Shown: positions 33,240-43,852 of the stretch, piece after piece
Layout of the letters: each line of letters opens with the position of its first letter
Numbering within the stretch: position 1 is the first letter of the stretch
Assembly: GCA_011947345.1 (NCBI GenBank)
Contig: JAAVTG010000523.1
Span: forward strand, 310,001-374,000
DNA length: 64,000 bases
From: Phytophthora quininea
Taxonomy: Eukaryota > Oomycota > Peronosporomycetes > Peronosporales > Peronosporaceae
Direction of reading: 5' to 3'
Made by a program: the position numbers and the translations under genes
The notes under the pieces: model-generated
What the model was told of the DNA's origin: nothing
The model's database searches: none
Seen by the model: only the letters and a program-made list of their open reading frames with translations

Positions 33240-34631
33240 GGTGCTGCAGAGGCAAACAATATTTGAAAGCCCTTCTCCACCTCTCTGGAATGAAAATATT
33301 CTGAAATGTCAAGTCAAAGCGTCGAACCTGACACATCCCGAATCCAGGCACGTGTTGCATCTAACCATCCACTCGTTTCATCTTCACTGAAAGTTCGAAC
33401 GGAGAAGATCGGACCACTAAAAGACAAAGGCCAAAACGTAGAACGGGGGCGCAATCGCCCATTGATTTCCTTTCACCACAGTATTCCTTCAATCGTAGCT
33501 AACCACATAATCCTTCTTGGTGCTCGGTCGGTTCCGAAATTGCATCCATCGCAAGTTCAAACAGATACGCGTTTTCAGTTGGAACATGATATTGTTTCTT
33601 AACCAGCAAGTAAATGCTTGTGCGGCATGTTCCCTAGCACGCTTCTTAAGCCCGGATATCACTACGCAGTCTTGTGTACGCGTGTATACCAGTAATTGTA
33701 CTTTTGCACCCAGGGGTCCGCCACGTCGTAGAACTTGTTACCGTGGGCATCGACGGCCGATGGCTTGATGCCCATCCTGGCGAAAAGAGAGTCTTGACTT
33801 TCACCCTTCTTGATGGCACTGAGCATATCGGCTTCCTTCCAGATGTCTTTAACTTTCACCTTAATGTTTGTGTACTTCCCTTTGAGGCTCAACTTTGCCG
33901 CTTGAAGCTTGGCCTTCAAAGCGCTCAACCAGTTGGAGATGCCCCTCTCTTCGTTGTCGTCGTAAGCGACTCGAAGCGAGCGTTGCTCAGGTTTGCCGGC
34001 GTTGACCGTGGCGAAGAGCACGACCATGACAATGATCAGCAGGCGGAACGCGCGCATGGTCTCGAGATGTAGTAGTGGTTTGTGGTGGTGGCTGGCGAAT
34101 TGAAGAGTGAGGCATTCTGCTGTACTAGTGCCGAATGCGGACACTGTTGACGGGATGAAGTGATCTGATCCTGTTCATGGGACGGTATCGACAGCAGATC
34201 CGTTTGCAATCTGCACACCGAACAGGATCTGTCATGGATAGAGAGAAACACCAGCGAGTGTACTTGAAAGCAGTTCAAGTCTTCCGGCACCCGAAACGGA
34301 AGACGCGTTTTCAGACTGCGAAAGGTAGCGAAATATTAGGTCGTAGCCAGTAGCTAGCGCAGGACGAGATCACTTTTGTCTTGGCGTCGCAGTCGGAAAG
34401 ATAAACCCTCCACTCCACTCCCAGGGCGCGATCACTGGGTGACCGCGATCGACAGCTAATCAGAACAACATCTAGCTCTGCTGGACTCCCCCAACTTGTT
34501 TTCCGCTCTGAGTAAGCACGAAGGAAATTAGGCTTTCATGTATTGCTGAGCACCTGTACCGGTAACCTGGTGGCCGTCGTGAATGATGCTGCGCTTCTTA
34601 ACGAATTGAAGTGGCCAAGACTCGACGAAAG
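33240..34631 (-). repeat. Right arm of the ~1.3 kb inverted duplication
   Basis: Reverse-complement partner of 31445-32760. It carries about 100-200 bp extra between the gene's 3' end and the shared flank (around 33470-33640). The upstream part (34145-34600) is nearly identical to 31480-31945, including ACAGATCCTGTTCGGTGTGC and a TACCGGTACAGGTGCTCAGC block. Confidence 0.9.
33662..34057 (-). CDS. RXLR effector, right copy (intact)
   Basis: An uninterrupted 131-codon gene starting at ATG (complement 34055-34057). It has a hydrophobic signal peptide ending ATVNA, then RSLR at about residue 26 and DDNEER about 6 residues later. The mature C-terminus is rich in Lys and aromatic residues (AKLQAAKLSLKGKY, PWVQKYNYWYTRV). 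By family knowledge it would be secreted from hyphae or haustoria and act in the plant cell. It faces its partner tail-to-tail across the spacer and shares more than 500 bp of upstream sequence with it, so both copies probably share a promoter type. No target can be inferred from sequence. Confidence 0.92.
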   Translation of the reverse strand: MRAFRLLIIVMVVLFATVNAGKPEQRSLRVAYDDNEERGISNWLSALKAKLQAAKLSLKGKYTNIKVKVKDIWKEADMLSAIKKGESQDSLFARMGIKPSAVDAHGNKFYDVADPWVQKYNYWYTRVHKTA

Positions 34632-34966
34632 CCATAGATAAAACTCGACAGTACTCTGTTCATGGCTAGAGCACTTGTCGATGTCGATCGTGTGTGTGTT
34701 ACCGATATCCGTGTCTGACACAATCCCGGTCAAGACATGTTTCCACCCCACACATGAAGTATACAAATTTTAGTCAAAGCCCGATTTGGAGTGCTCCACT
34801 TTATCAGCGATTTTTTTACGAACTACAGCTCCTAGCATAATTACGGCGGCATGGATGGAGAGAGGAAGCTCTCCCGTTTTGATCGAGCCCTCGCAGTCCC
34901 AGCAAGACTTCATTTTGCGAACGTCGCCGGCCTCCGAACAACCTCCTTCCAGCATCCAACGCTGCC

Positions 34967-35744
34967 ATGACGTCTCTGCAGATAGCTGTTTCGACCACTT
35001 CTCCGGCAGATTTATACTTGGCTGCAGTATGCGCTGTAAACCAAGGCATGCCAATTCGCGAGGCGGTCAAGAAGTACATTGTCAAGAGGGAATCGCTTCG
35101 GTGCAGAGTGCGTGGATACATCCCTATCGACTGTCGCCGCGGTCCTCAGCTCGTGTACATCAACGACGGGGCCGATAAGGGGCTTCTCGAAGCGATTTTT
35201 GATCGCTCTGCCCACGGACTGTCGATCGGTACCGCCATGTTCCGTAACCTTGTTCACAAGGCCGCGGTAACCACCAGCACGAAGGAGGTACCGGCGGACT
35301 TTCCGAATATGAAGTGGGTGGGGCGGATGGCTGAGCACGCCAATGATCCTCGCGCCGCACACACAAAAGCGACCCAAAAGCGACTTTGACGACGAAAAAG
35401 TGTCGGGCGCCGACTTGTTAAGCTACGCGGACATGCTTCAAGAACAGCAAGCAAAACTCGCAGAGAAGCGAGCGAAGGGAAATGCCAAGCAAGCAAAACT
35501 TGAAGAGAGGCAAACACAACTTAAATTGCTTTCTTTCTTGAAGAGAGGCAAGCGAAGGAAATTGCCAAGCAAGCGGCTTAAGCTGCACGAGAAGCTGCAA
35601 AATTCTCCAAACCACGAGAAACAAAAGAGCGGGCGGCCATGGCACTCCATGTTAAGCCGCCTGTGGCAACTCCGAATAAGTCGAGGAAGCGCCCTCGCAA
35701 GCAACCATTGTCAAGCACGCTACCAGTTCGCGACGCCGACGTGA
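34967..35744 (+). mobile_element. pogo-type transposase lacking the DDE core
   Basis: From ATG 34967 the frame encodes a psq-like helix-turn-helix (LAAVCAVNQGMPIREAVKKY) and a CENP-B-like second helix region (GLLEAIFDRSAHGLSIGTA). It passes at about 35355 into a highly charged tail (GADLLSYADMLQEQQAKLAEK, then Lys/Arg-rich), which is the C-terminal end of this family. The catalytic DDE domain of about 250 residues is missing between them. The frame changes once in a CACACA stretch, consistent with a lost dinucleotide. What remains could bind DNA but not cut it. This is an internal-deletion derivative, decayed or possibly a DNA-binding remnant. Confidence 0.6.
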
Positions 35745-36106
35745 ACGATCTTGTTGTCGAAGCTGAGACCTGGGTCTTCTGAGTGTATACAAACTCTAAG
35801 TATTTTTCAAGTGACCAGGATTAGGTCGTCCAATTTTTCGTGAGACTTGTGTAATCCTGAATTTTGTATTGAGTCGCTAGGTGACCAACTACATGTCTGT
35901 GTAGGATAGTGTGTTTACGATACTTCAGTGTTGATGCGGTATCTCACGAAATATGAGCAACAGAATGATGTGGTAGAATAGCGCGTTTATTCGGGCACAA
36001 ACTTTATCACATAAAAGTTTGCAATAGCAGGTAGCCAATGAAAATGGATACGACCAGAGGTATCCGCTAATCACATTGTCGACAAGTTGCAAATCATAAA
36101 AGGCTG
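35745..36106. other. No gene seen
   Basis: AT-rich flank between the pogo derivative and the Crypton-containing segment. Nothing recognised. Confidence 0.5.
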
Positions 36107-36140
36107 CGGCTCGGACAATTCGGACATATTTTGTCCGAAT
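36107..36140. repeat. Left inverted TCGGACA motif of the Crypton segment
   Basis: CGGCTCGGACAATTCGGACA, a 5-base spacer, then TGTCCGAAT, itself a hairpin. The first 20 bases are found inverted at 39058-39089. Possible terminal repeat. Confidence 0.5.
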
Positions 36141-36274
36141 GTCTGAAAAATATTTTATATACAATAATGAAGTCAAATACAAAAATATCACAGCGATATC
36201 GTTTGTGTTTGAAAAATATCATATTTGTGAGGGTTTTGATAAAGCCTCACGCTGTCCACTCAAAAAGACAATGG

Positions 36275-38271
36275 ATGTCCACGAAGGCATTGATCCCTGG
36301 GAACTCCCAGCGGGCGCTGCTGACGGCTCTCAACGCCTTCCAGCGCTTCGCAGCTGCTGAACAATTGATGGTTGAGCGTATCTACGAGTTCGTCGGCAAG
36401 GATGCCACTGGAGAGATGCTCTAAGTCGTGCTGGATAAGTTTGCTGTGTTTCTTGCGTTTAAAGAGAGTTCGAGAGGCTCGCTTCTTTCCAAGAATTCTG
36501 TTGCTAGCTACCTCGGCAACGTAAAAACCATCTTTTGGAGTGTTTTCCTGCCCTCAATGCAGCCTCAGGCCGTCGCCTGCAGAAAATCGCGTCAGTACTG
36601 GATAAATACTGCGCTAAGCGAGGCACCGAATTCGCCCACCAAGCGCCTCCCTGCACGAAAAAAGACCTCCGCCTGCTGAGTAATGCAATTCTGAAAGGTG
36701 CTACTCAAGATGTGGACTACGAGGATGCTGCCCTTTTGAATTTGCTGTGGCATCTACTGGGCAGGTCGTCTGATGCTGTGTTTGCTAAAAGTCAAATTGC
36801 TGTTTACCCTGGTGAGTTTGTATTGCAATTCTCAAGTTTAATCTATGCTAACATGCTGTCCAAATGTGTAGGTGGCTGTTTCTACATCCACTTCAAGCGT
36901 ATGAAGTCTGCTAGCAACCAAGGGGCATCTCTTTTCACGACTGCACCAATTTTGCATCCTGTCCTATTCACATCCTTGCCATCGCAACGATCATGCAGTC
37001 TACTCCAAGTGAATTTCTGCTGGACCACCTGCCTCGCAACACCCAAGAAGTTCACCAGGTTACCTCGGGAAACACCATTGATCGAGCTGCTGGAAGCTAA
37101 CCGAGTATCTGGAGAAGAAAGCGGTCAACAGCAACCCCAACCAAAAAAGTTCGTGTCGCCGTACCTGGAATTCATGCGTACGTTAATCGGGTTCTTCAAA
37201 AATGGAGCGCGGTTTGTGATGCTGATGGCACCGGTGTGACAAAGAGCTTGTCGTCTCACTCTTTTCGTCGAGGTGCGGCCCAAAGTGCTAATGGCAACAG
37301 TGATATTAATACTTCCTGGATTATGGATCGCGGTGGGTGGAGCCTTACCGCTGTTAGCAAAGCTTTTAACTACATTGTTAGCACGACACAAGAAGATCAG
37401 GATGTGGGTAAGACATTAGCTGGATGGAATTTGAAAACGGATGCGCGCCTACCATCATTCGAAGGCTTTGACGCACTCGTCATGCAACGGGTTCGCCGGC
37501 TGCAGACCCGTCTCTTCAGCACTGTGATTGGGTTCTCGGCGCCGCTAAGCTTGCGTGAAGATGTTGTGGAGGTCTTTATGGCCGTAGTCGTGCTGCACTA
37601 TCACGATATGCTTCAACTGGCGCCCACTTCACTCTACACCACACGAATACAACAAGCGCTTAATGCGTTGAGAATTACTGAAAGTGAATTGGCTTCGTGC
37701 TCGCTTACCATTCAGCGGACGCTTCTGCGGCGCGGCGCAGTACCAGCCACCTCCGAAATGAAGGGTGCTGCGCTAGCATGGACGGAAGAGTTCGTGCGCA
37801 AGCAGACCACTCTTCTGGAACAGCAAACAAAGGTAGTTGACGGACTGCCATCCCAGATTAAAGTGCTGAGTGAGCGCGTGGAGGAGCTTAAGAGCTTGGC
37901 GACTGAGCGAATTGTACCCCAGATGCAGCTGATAGTAGCGTTGGTATCTCTGGACGCTCCACCGCATTGACAGTAGGTCGCAGGAAGTCCGGCCCTAAGT
38001 CTCACACCTCAGTGTGGTTCGAGTGGTTCTGCTGTCCAATACCATTTGCACATGAGAATAGAAGGCGCTATCACGAGATGAAAGTTATCGTGGCATTCAT
38101 GCGCCTTTTTTACCAAATGGATACGACGTCACGGGGACCACTGCCGAAGCAATGGAGCGAATTCTTGCGTCTGGACGCGAAGCTGAAGCAAACATCCGAA
38201 ATCGGCTTGACGTACAGCACCTGAAGGCAAAATCATACGGCACCGTCGTCAAGGTCCTGATAAAAGCATGA
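36275..38271 (+). mobile_element. Crypton-type tyrosine recombinase element, frame-broken
   Basis: A roughly 665-codon tyrosine recombinase resembling oomycete Cryptons. Catalytic features are visible: first Arg in LLWHLLGRSSDAVF, the H-x-x-R box in SLSSHSFRRGAAQ, a following WIMDRGGWSL, and the likely nucleophile in FNYIVSTTQ. The C-terminal DNA-binding-type tail continues through SVWFEWF and ends KAKSYGTVVKVLIKA at TGA 38269-38271. A 60-bp in-frame intron is probable at 36812-36871 (GTGAGT donor, CTAAC branch point, TGTAG acceptor). Two in-frame TAA codons (36422, 37098) and four one-base shifts (one at the T run near 38105) break the frame. Intact enzymes integrate a circular DNA by site-specific recombination. 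Confidence 0.82.
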
Positions 38272-39057
38272 AGCTGGTGAGCTGAATGACAACATCATTC
38301 ATTACCTGAGTCTCGTTCGAGAAGGGCGTGTTACCGATGATTCACCGGCCAAGACGATTCACACTTTACTGCCACAAAACGTTCAAGGCCGAACGTGAGG
38401 TGCCAGGTTAAAACTGCTCAGCGACTAGATCAAGGTAAGCAATTAAGCGTACACGCTCCTTCACTAGCACATCTGCACATACATACACTGTCATTATTAC
38501 ATAAAGATTTTCCACACGTTCGTCTACATATACCTGCTCGACACACGTTCGCTCATCACGCTACGCTTCACGCGACTGCCAAATGTGTCGTGGTTGCGAC
38601 AGCCACCTCCTAGACTCAGCTACAATCTCCTCGCCGGGTATCATCACCCCACCTTCAGCTAGTTCGCTGACACAGCGTTGCATCCGCATCTCGGCCAGCG
38701 CGCTGGGGCTGCACCTCATCCCTACGCGATCTTCTCCTCCTGGCTGCTTCGCCCGTGAGCAGCTCTTCCCCTCAGCACCGCTCTTGGAGCGCGCGCGGTG
38801 CCAGCCTGCCAAAGCCTGCTGCACCAGCGATCTATCTGTGCGACGTGCCAGCTTGCACGGTCCTGGTGAACCGGTGATCTATCTGCACGACGTGTCAGCC
38901 TGTTTGAGCCTGCTGCAGCGTGATAGGCGCGACGTGCGAGCCTGCACGAGCTGGGGAGATGTGATTCTCGCGCTGTGTGCCTGCTTCAGCGATGATCCGA
39001 GCGCGCCGCGGGGGCATCAGTGTGGTGCTGATCTTGGTACTGTACCGGTATGCACTT
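38272..39057. other. Crypton 3' flank with a minisatellite; otherwise no gene
   Basis: An open frame at 38583-39164 runs through this stretch but has low-complexity, repeat-derived composition and starts without family resemblance, so I do not call it a gene. Confidence 0.45.
38798..38954. repeat. 47-bp tandem repeat, about 3.3 copies
   Basis: Units start at 38798, 38845, 38892 and 38934. Each opens with GTGCCAGC or GTGTCAGC and ends near ATCTATCTGCACGAC or a variant. Units differ by several substitutions, and the third is shortened to 42 bp. Confidence 0.75.
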
Positions 39058-39089
39058 TGTCCGAATTGTCCGAACACGTGTCCGAGCCG
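39058..39089. repeat. Right inverted TCGGACA motif of the Crypton segment
   Basis: TGTCCGAATTGTCCGA followed by ACACG and TGTCCGAGCCG. Its reverse complement opens with the CGGCTCGGACA found at the left end (36107) and contains the same ATTCGGACA. Confidence 0.5.
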
Positions 39090-39185
39090 ACACGGTATGG
39101 GGTCGAGTTTCACCGTCGTTGTCTGTACATCTTCGTGGTTGAGTCAAAATATGTCTCTGTTTAAATGACAAACCACAGTTTATAT

Positions 39186-39201
39186 GCTCGAAAGCCATTT
39201 T
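39186..39201 (+). promoter_or_regulatory. Candidate oomycete INR/FPR core promoter of the TBCB gene
   Basis: GCTCGAAAGCCATTTT, 17 bp before the ATG of the tubulin cofactor gene. It matches the 16-nt oomycete core consensus (GCTCATT followed three bases later by CAWTTT) at the GCTC and CATTTT parts, with the ATT portion diverged. Position relative to the start codon is plausible for a short 5' leader. Confidence 0.4.
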
Positions 39202-39217
39202 AGCTTGGAACTCGGCC

Positions 39218-40036
39218 ATGGCGCAGGATCTGCGAGCGCTGCGCGAGTATGTCACGTCCATGGACGGCATGGAGTACGACAACCTGGCGGACGGGGTGGT
39301 GTGTCTGCTCATCACCCACAGCAACCTCAAGCTGCAGATGGTCGATATCCGCTTAGACCTGCACTCGACTGTGGGCGAGCTGCGTCACAAGCTCTACCAG
39401 CACTCGGGCACCAAGCCGGACGCCATGGAGCTGGTCGTGTTCCGCAGCGACGGCTCCGTCTACACGAAGCTGGACGACGACCGAAGGATGCTGGGCTTCT
39501 ATAGTGTAGAGAGCGGCATGCGGCTCCACATTGTAGATAAGGACCCGTTCTCGCTCTCCAAAGGAGGAGGACTCGAGGATGTGTCGCTGGTCAAGAAGTA
39601 CGAGATCTCCGAGGAAGACTACAACAAGCGCGAGAAGACTGTGCGAGCTTACAAGAGAGAGCAGCTCGCCAAGGACCCCAACTGGAAAGCGAAGGCAATG
39701 ATGAACGTGGCTCGCCCTGCAGCCGACCCGGCCACACTGCCAGGCCCAGAGAGTGTCGAGAAGATGCACGTAGGCGATCGATGCGAGGTGCAACCTGGAG
39801 GTCGCCGTGGCCAGGTGCAATACCTCGGTGAGATTGCAGAAATCGCCCCAGGCTACTGGGTGGGCGTGCAGTTCGATGAGCCTGTGGGCAAGGGTAATGG
39901 CTCTGTCAAGGGCACTAGTTACTTTGCATGCGAGCCAAAGTACGGCGGCTTTGTGCGTCCGCACAACGTGGCGGTCGGCGACTTCCCCGCGCTGGATCCG
40001 TTCGCAGACCTGTCGGACAGCGACGACGAGCTGTAG
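39218..40036 (+). CDS. TBCB: Tubulin-folding cofactor B
   Basis: An intact 272-codon gene. Residues about 25-110 form a ubiquitin-like domain (VCLLITHSNLKLQMVDIRLD). A charged linker follows (YEISEEDYNKREKTVRAYK), then a CAP-Gly domain at about 190-255 (GDRCEVQPGGRRGQVQYLGE, GYWVGVQFDEPVGKGNGSV). It ends with an acidic SDSDDEL tail, the place where family members carry a DEI/EEY-like end. TBCB binds alpha-tubulin after the chaperonin and, with TBCE, helps in dimer assembly and disassembly in the cytoplasm. It is preceded by a core promoter-like motif and lies only 129 bp from the right inverted motif of the Crypton segment. It converges on the PUF gene. Confidence 0.95.
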   Translation: MAQDLRALREYVTSMDGMEYDNLADGVVCLLITHSNLKLQMVDIRLDLHSTVGELRHKLYQHSGTKPDAMELVVFRSDGSVYTKLDDDRRMLGFYSVESGMRLHIVDKDPFSLSKGGGLEDVSLVKKYEISEEDYNKREKTVRAYKREQLAKDPNWKAKAMMNVARPAADPATLPGPESVEKMHVGDRCEVQPGGRRGQVQYLGEIAEIAPGYWVGVQFDEPVGKGNGSVKGTSYFACEPKYGGFVRPHNVAVGDFPALDPFADLSDSDDEL

Positions 40037-40769
40037 CCCACCTACGAATTAGGACTGCTACGTGTAGGCAACGCAATGACAACCACAACAGCCTGCCGGT
40101 AGTCCGTAGGAAGAAGAAAAAACTCCTAACTTACTCCCAACAGCGTCTCGCAGCTGTGCCAAGCATGGCGAGAAGACATGAATGACAAGAAAGTTTCGCC
40201 TTATCTGTCGACGGACGTTCTTCAAAAGCTTCGTTCATTGTCTTAGTAGTCACTTCGATTGTGTCGCAGCCGAGCGCGGGCGAGGAGGCCTTACTGGTAC
40301 AGCATACTGTCGACACTTGCTTCTCGCGCAATTCACGCCATTCGGGCTCCGTCGTCCTTGTTCTTTGCTTTGATACAAGTCCTAAACATGCATTCCTCTT
40401 TTGTATCTCTGGTCTTATCTACAAACGCGCAAAACTTTCGGGCTTCTGTTCCTTCTTGTCACTAGTTTCTTTTTTCTTGGTTCTTGTTTTTGTTTCTTGC
40501 GCCAGCTTGTTCATCAGCATGTTCATCAGCACACACACACTTCTTCTGCCATTTCCCGTCGCTGGTGCCAAGCAGATCAAATCTCCTCCTTCTCCACTCT
40601 CCACTTGCGCGTCTCCAGCGTCGCCGGGTCTTCATCGCTTAGTCGCTCATACTCCACACGCCTGCTGGTTCATACTTTTCTTCTTTCTACGGCTCGTATC
40701 TTGGAAAACCCGCTTCACTCTATGCGCGGCTTGTAGCGTTCATCCCCATCCCGCTCACGTCGTTCAGCA
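40037..40769. other. Intergenic, pyrimidine-rich on the plus strand
   Basis: Region between two convergent stops. It contains TC-rich stretches (for example TTTCTTTTTTCTTGG near 40465) that could be 3' UTR sequence for the PUF gene. No gene recognised. Confidence 0.45.
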
Positions 40770-43700
40770 TCAGCATGCTGCCATCATTCCCATGCACCTG
40801 TGGCATGCGGCTCCCACGGCCACCTTGGAGGTGGTGGGTCGCCCCATGTGGGCGCTGTGCATCCCATGCATGCCATACATGTTCTGCTGCAAATGCTGCT
40901 GGCTGTGCATGCCATAGCCACCTGCTGGGGCCGGCAAGTGGCTCAGCATCAGGCCATTGTTGCCATTGTCGAACAAGGCGTCAGCAGTGGGGGACATACC
41001 CATGTCTACGCTAATGTCCATGTTCGGGAAGCGCTTGAGGATACGCGCCGTAATGCGACGACCACCGGAAGTGTTCTTCATGGCCGTCAAGTGCGGACGG
41101 ATGGCCTTCACCAGCAACAGACACTGCTCTTCAGCACACACGCACAAGGCGCGCTGCACCACGTAGTTGGCGAACTGATCCTGCAGCATCTTGTTCATCT
41201 TAGGGCAGCTCGTGATCTCCGCAATGTACTTTTGACGCACACGCTCGGGAGCCTTCTCCAGACACTTCTCAATCACATTCGAGCTGAACTTCTGCACCGA
41301 CAGCTCGTAAATGTGGCCCAGCGGCTTCATAATGACGCCGAATGCCTCCTCCGCCGTGCAGGAATCAAGAACATACTGCACTACATAGTTACCGTACGGA
41401 TCCTGCATCAGCTTCATGGCCTGGCGCTCCACCTGCTCGATGACTTCAGCCTTCTGGGCCTTGTTAGCTGCATCCAGACAGCGCTGCAGCACACAGCAGC
41501 CGTGTCGGTGCGTCCCTACCGTCGTGCACTCCTTACACTGCGTCGAACACAAACTGATTGTACTCGGGCTTCATGAACTGCAGAGCACGCTGGATGACAT
41601 GGTTCCCGTTAGAGTCGATACACAGACGCACAGCATCATCCTCAAGTGCCTCCACAATGATATCTGGCAAGTTGGTGGTGCGCTTTCCACCCTCAGGACG
41701 CTCCTCACGCTCAGCAAAGTCGTAGTCGTCTCCCTCCTCATTGGCATACTCGTCCTCAACAACTTCTGGAGACGTAGCACAGACCTCCACCACTTTCTGC
41801 ACTGACCTCGTGCCGTGCAAGTTAAGCGCCGCAGCGACAAGGTTCGAGCTCACACGACGGATAATCACCAGTCTTTGGTTCTCATTCACGCGCTCCAGCA
41901 GCTTCTGGAACAAGTAGTTGCCAAACGGGTCCACCATCATCTCCGCCAGGTGCTCCAGAGACTCCTGGTAGATTACCTCGCACAGATCAGCGCGATCCTC
42001 GTAGTCCAATTGCTCCTGAAGCAGACGGCAGCCGTTCTGGTCCTTCGACATGGCAAAGACACGGCCTTGGATATCCTCCACGCTCAGCGCAGCGCTCAAG
42101 CTCGACGGGTCGTTGGCAGATCCACCCATGATAGGCGCACTCATGCCACCATTGCCCATCAAACCCAGACTCATCCCAGAGCCGTCATTAGAGCGGTAGC
42201 CCATCCGACCCTGCTGGCGTCCTGCAAATTGGCCGTTTAGGTGGCCAATATCGTCTCCGCTAAGATGACGCTGCTGCTGCATCAAATGGGTAGGGGCGAC
42301 ATCATCATTCGGCTCTGCTGGTACATCATGGAGGCGTGCTGACGGTTCGCGCTGTGGCTACCGCCCATGTGCTCTGGCGTCGGCGCACTCGTTTGGTGCA
42401 CAAACTTGCACTTGCCGCCCATACGGCAATGTCCTTGCAGGAAGAACTTGCATTGCTTGGCCATACCCATCTGCATGCCTCCGTTCATTGCCTTACGAGG
42501 CGAATGCGGCGGTGACGATTCAGGGAGAGGTGGGGCCATGCGTGAGTACATGTTGCGCTGTGAAGCACGGCCGTTTGAGTGGCCACCTCCACGCATTCCC
42601 ATCTGCGCCTGCTGCTGCGATCCATAGCCCATCGACGAGTGCGGGTGACGCATCGGACTCGATCGCGGGTTCATGTACATGCCGTTACCAACATCATACA
42701 TACCGGCGGAAGGGTGCGGGGGCCCGCCACCATCGGATTCCACTGGCCTGACGACATTTGTCCGCGAGAAGGAGTTCCTCCGTAGCCATAAGAACCGTTA
42801 GCGGTCTGTGGCGATCGGTACTGCTGCTGCTGGCGGTATTGCTGCTGCTGTTGCTGCTCGAGCGCATACGAAGCCGCCATTTGATTGTTTCCATAGTACT
42901 CGTGCATTTGCTGCTCCTGGTACATGTCACCGTCTTGGCTTCCCGACCACGAGTCCTCCGAGCCCATACGCGGACTCAAAGAGTAGCCTCCACTGTACAC
43001 ATTACCGGAGGCGCTGCTAGTTCCAGGAACAGAAGTTGAGCGTGACATCGACAGCGACGTCGCCAAGTGCTGTTGCTGTTGAGCTTCACGTCCACTGGGG
43101 CGATAGCGCTCTTGCTGCTGCTGCGCGCCAGATGCAGTTTGGTGGCGATAACGTCCAGCCATTGACCCATACTCGTTGGGAGACTCCTGTACCGGGTTGA
43201 GCTGAAATTGTCCTGACGCATACGCGCTCACGCTGCCAGCTCCGCTCGGTCCACTTCCAGACGTGCTGCTTCCATTAGCAGCGCGCTCGCTCGCTTGCAG
43301 ACTCATCTGGCGGTCGTCCATGCTCAGCTTGAGGAAATCTCCGCCCAGCGCTTGGCTCGGCGACTGCGAAAGGAACATCTCAATGCTGTTCTTGCGACGG
43401 CTGTTGTGCGACGGCAGCATTTCCATGGGCGGCCGCGTCTTGCGGACCTTAATGTCAATGGTCCTGGTGGCGTCGCTGGACGCCGCAACATTGCTCGCTA
43501 CGTCCTCCTCTCGTTCGTGAGTCTCCTGATTGGTCTGCGAGAGCGCCGGGGGCGGGAGAACCTCGTTATTGTCGGAACTGCTGCCATCCTTGGCCGCATT
43601 ATTGTCTCCACTCCCCGTCGGCGACGTCGTCTCTTCGCTGTACTTCATGGGGGCAAAGAAGTCACTGGAGCTGCCGAAGCGGAACAGGTTGGACGACTCA

Positions 43701-43852
43701 AAGTTAAGGCTGGGAGGGGCCGACCCGGGGCGAGACGGCGCCGTCTGCGACTGGTTGTCGCTCTCGCTGTCCGCCTCCGTCTGGGGCGAGCTGTACGCCA
43801 ACTTGGTTGTCCCAGGAGGCCCGCTAGCAGGTGACGGCGCAAATTCCATCAT
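40770..43852 (-). CDS. PUF (Pumilio) RNA-binding protein with a CCCH finger
   Basis: About 1,025 codons. The N-terminal half is low-complexity, with Gln runs and phosphorylatable Ser. A C-x7-C-x5-C-x3-H finger follows (CKFFLQGHCRMGGKCKFVH), then eight PUF repeats whose base-reading helices are GCRLLQ, GNYLFQ, GTRSVQ, GNHVIQ, GCCVLQ, GNYVVQ, SSNVIE and ANYVVQ. Repeats 6-8 have the NYxxQ, SNxxE, NYxxQ code that reads UGU, so UGUA-type 3' UTR sites are likely. PUF proteins repress or destabilise mRNAs in the cytoplasm, and a Phytophthora PUF (M90) is linked to asexual spore development. The frame breaks near 42725 and 42285 (C runs, one base each) and 41535 (GTGT, two bases). Adding these restores the expected sequence. 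Confidence 0.92.

Noticed and set aside
38583..39164. 193-codon plus-strand open frame
   Set aside because: Overlaps the 47-bp tandem repeat and the inverted motif; composition is repeat-derived and no family features are present.
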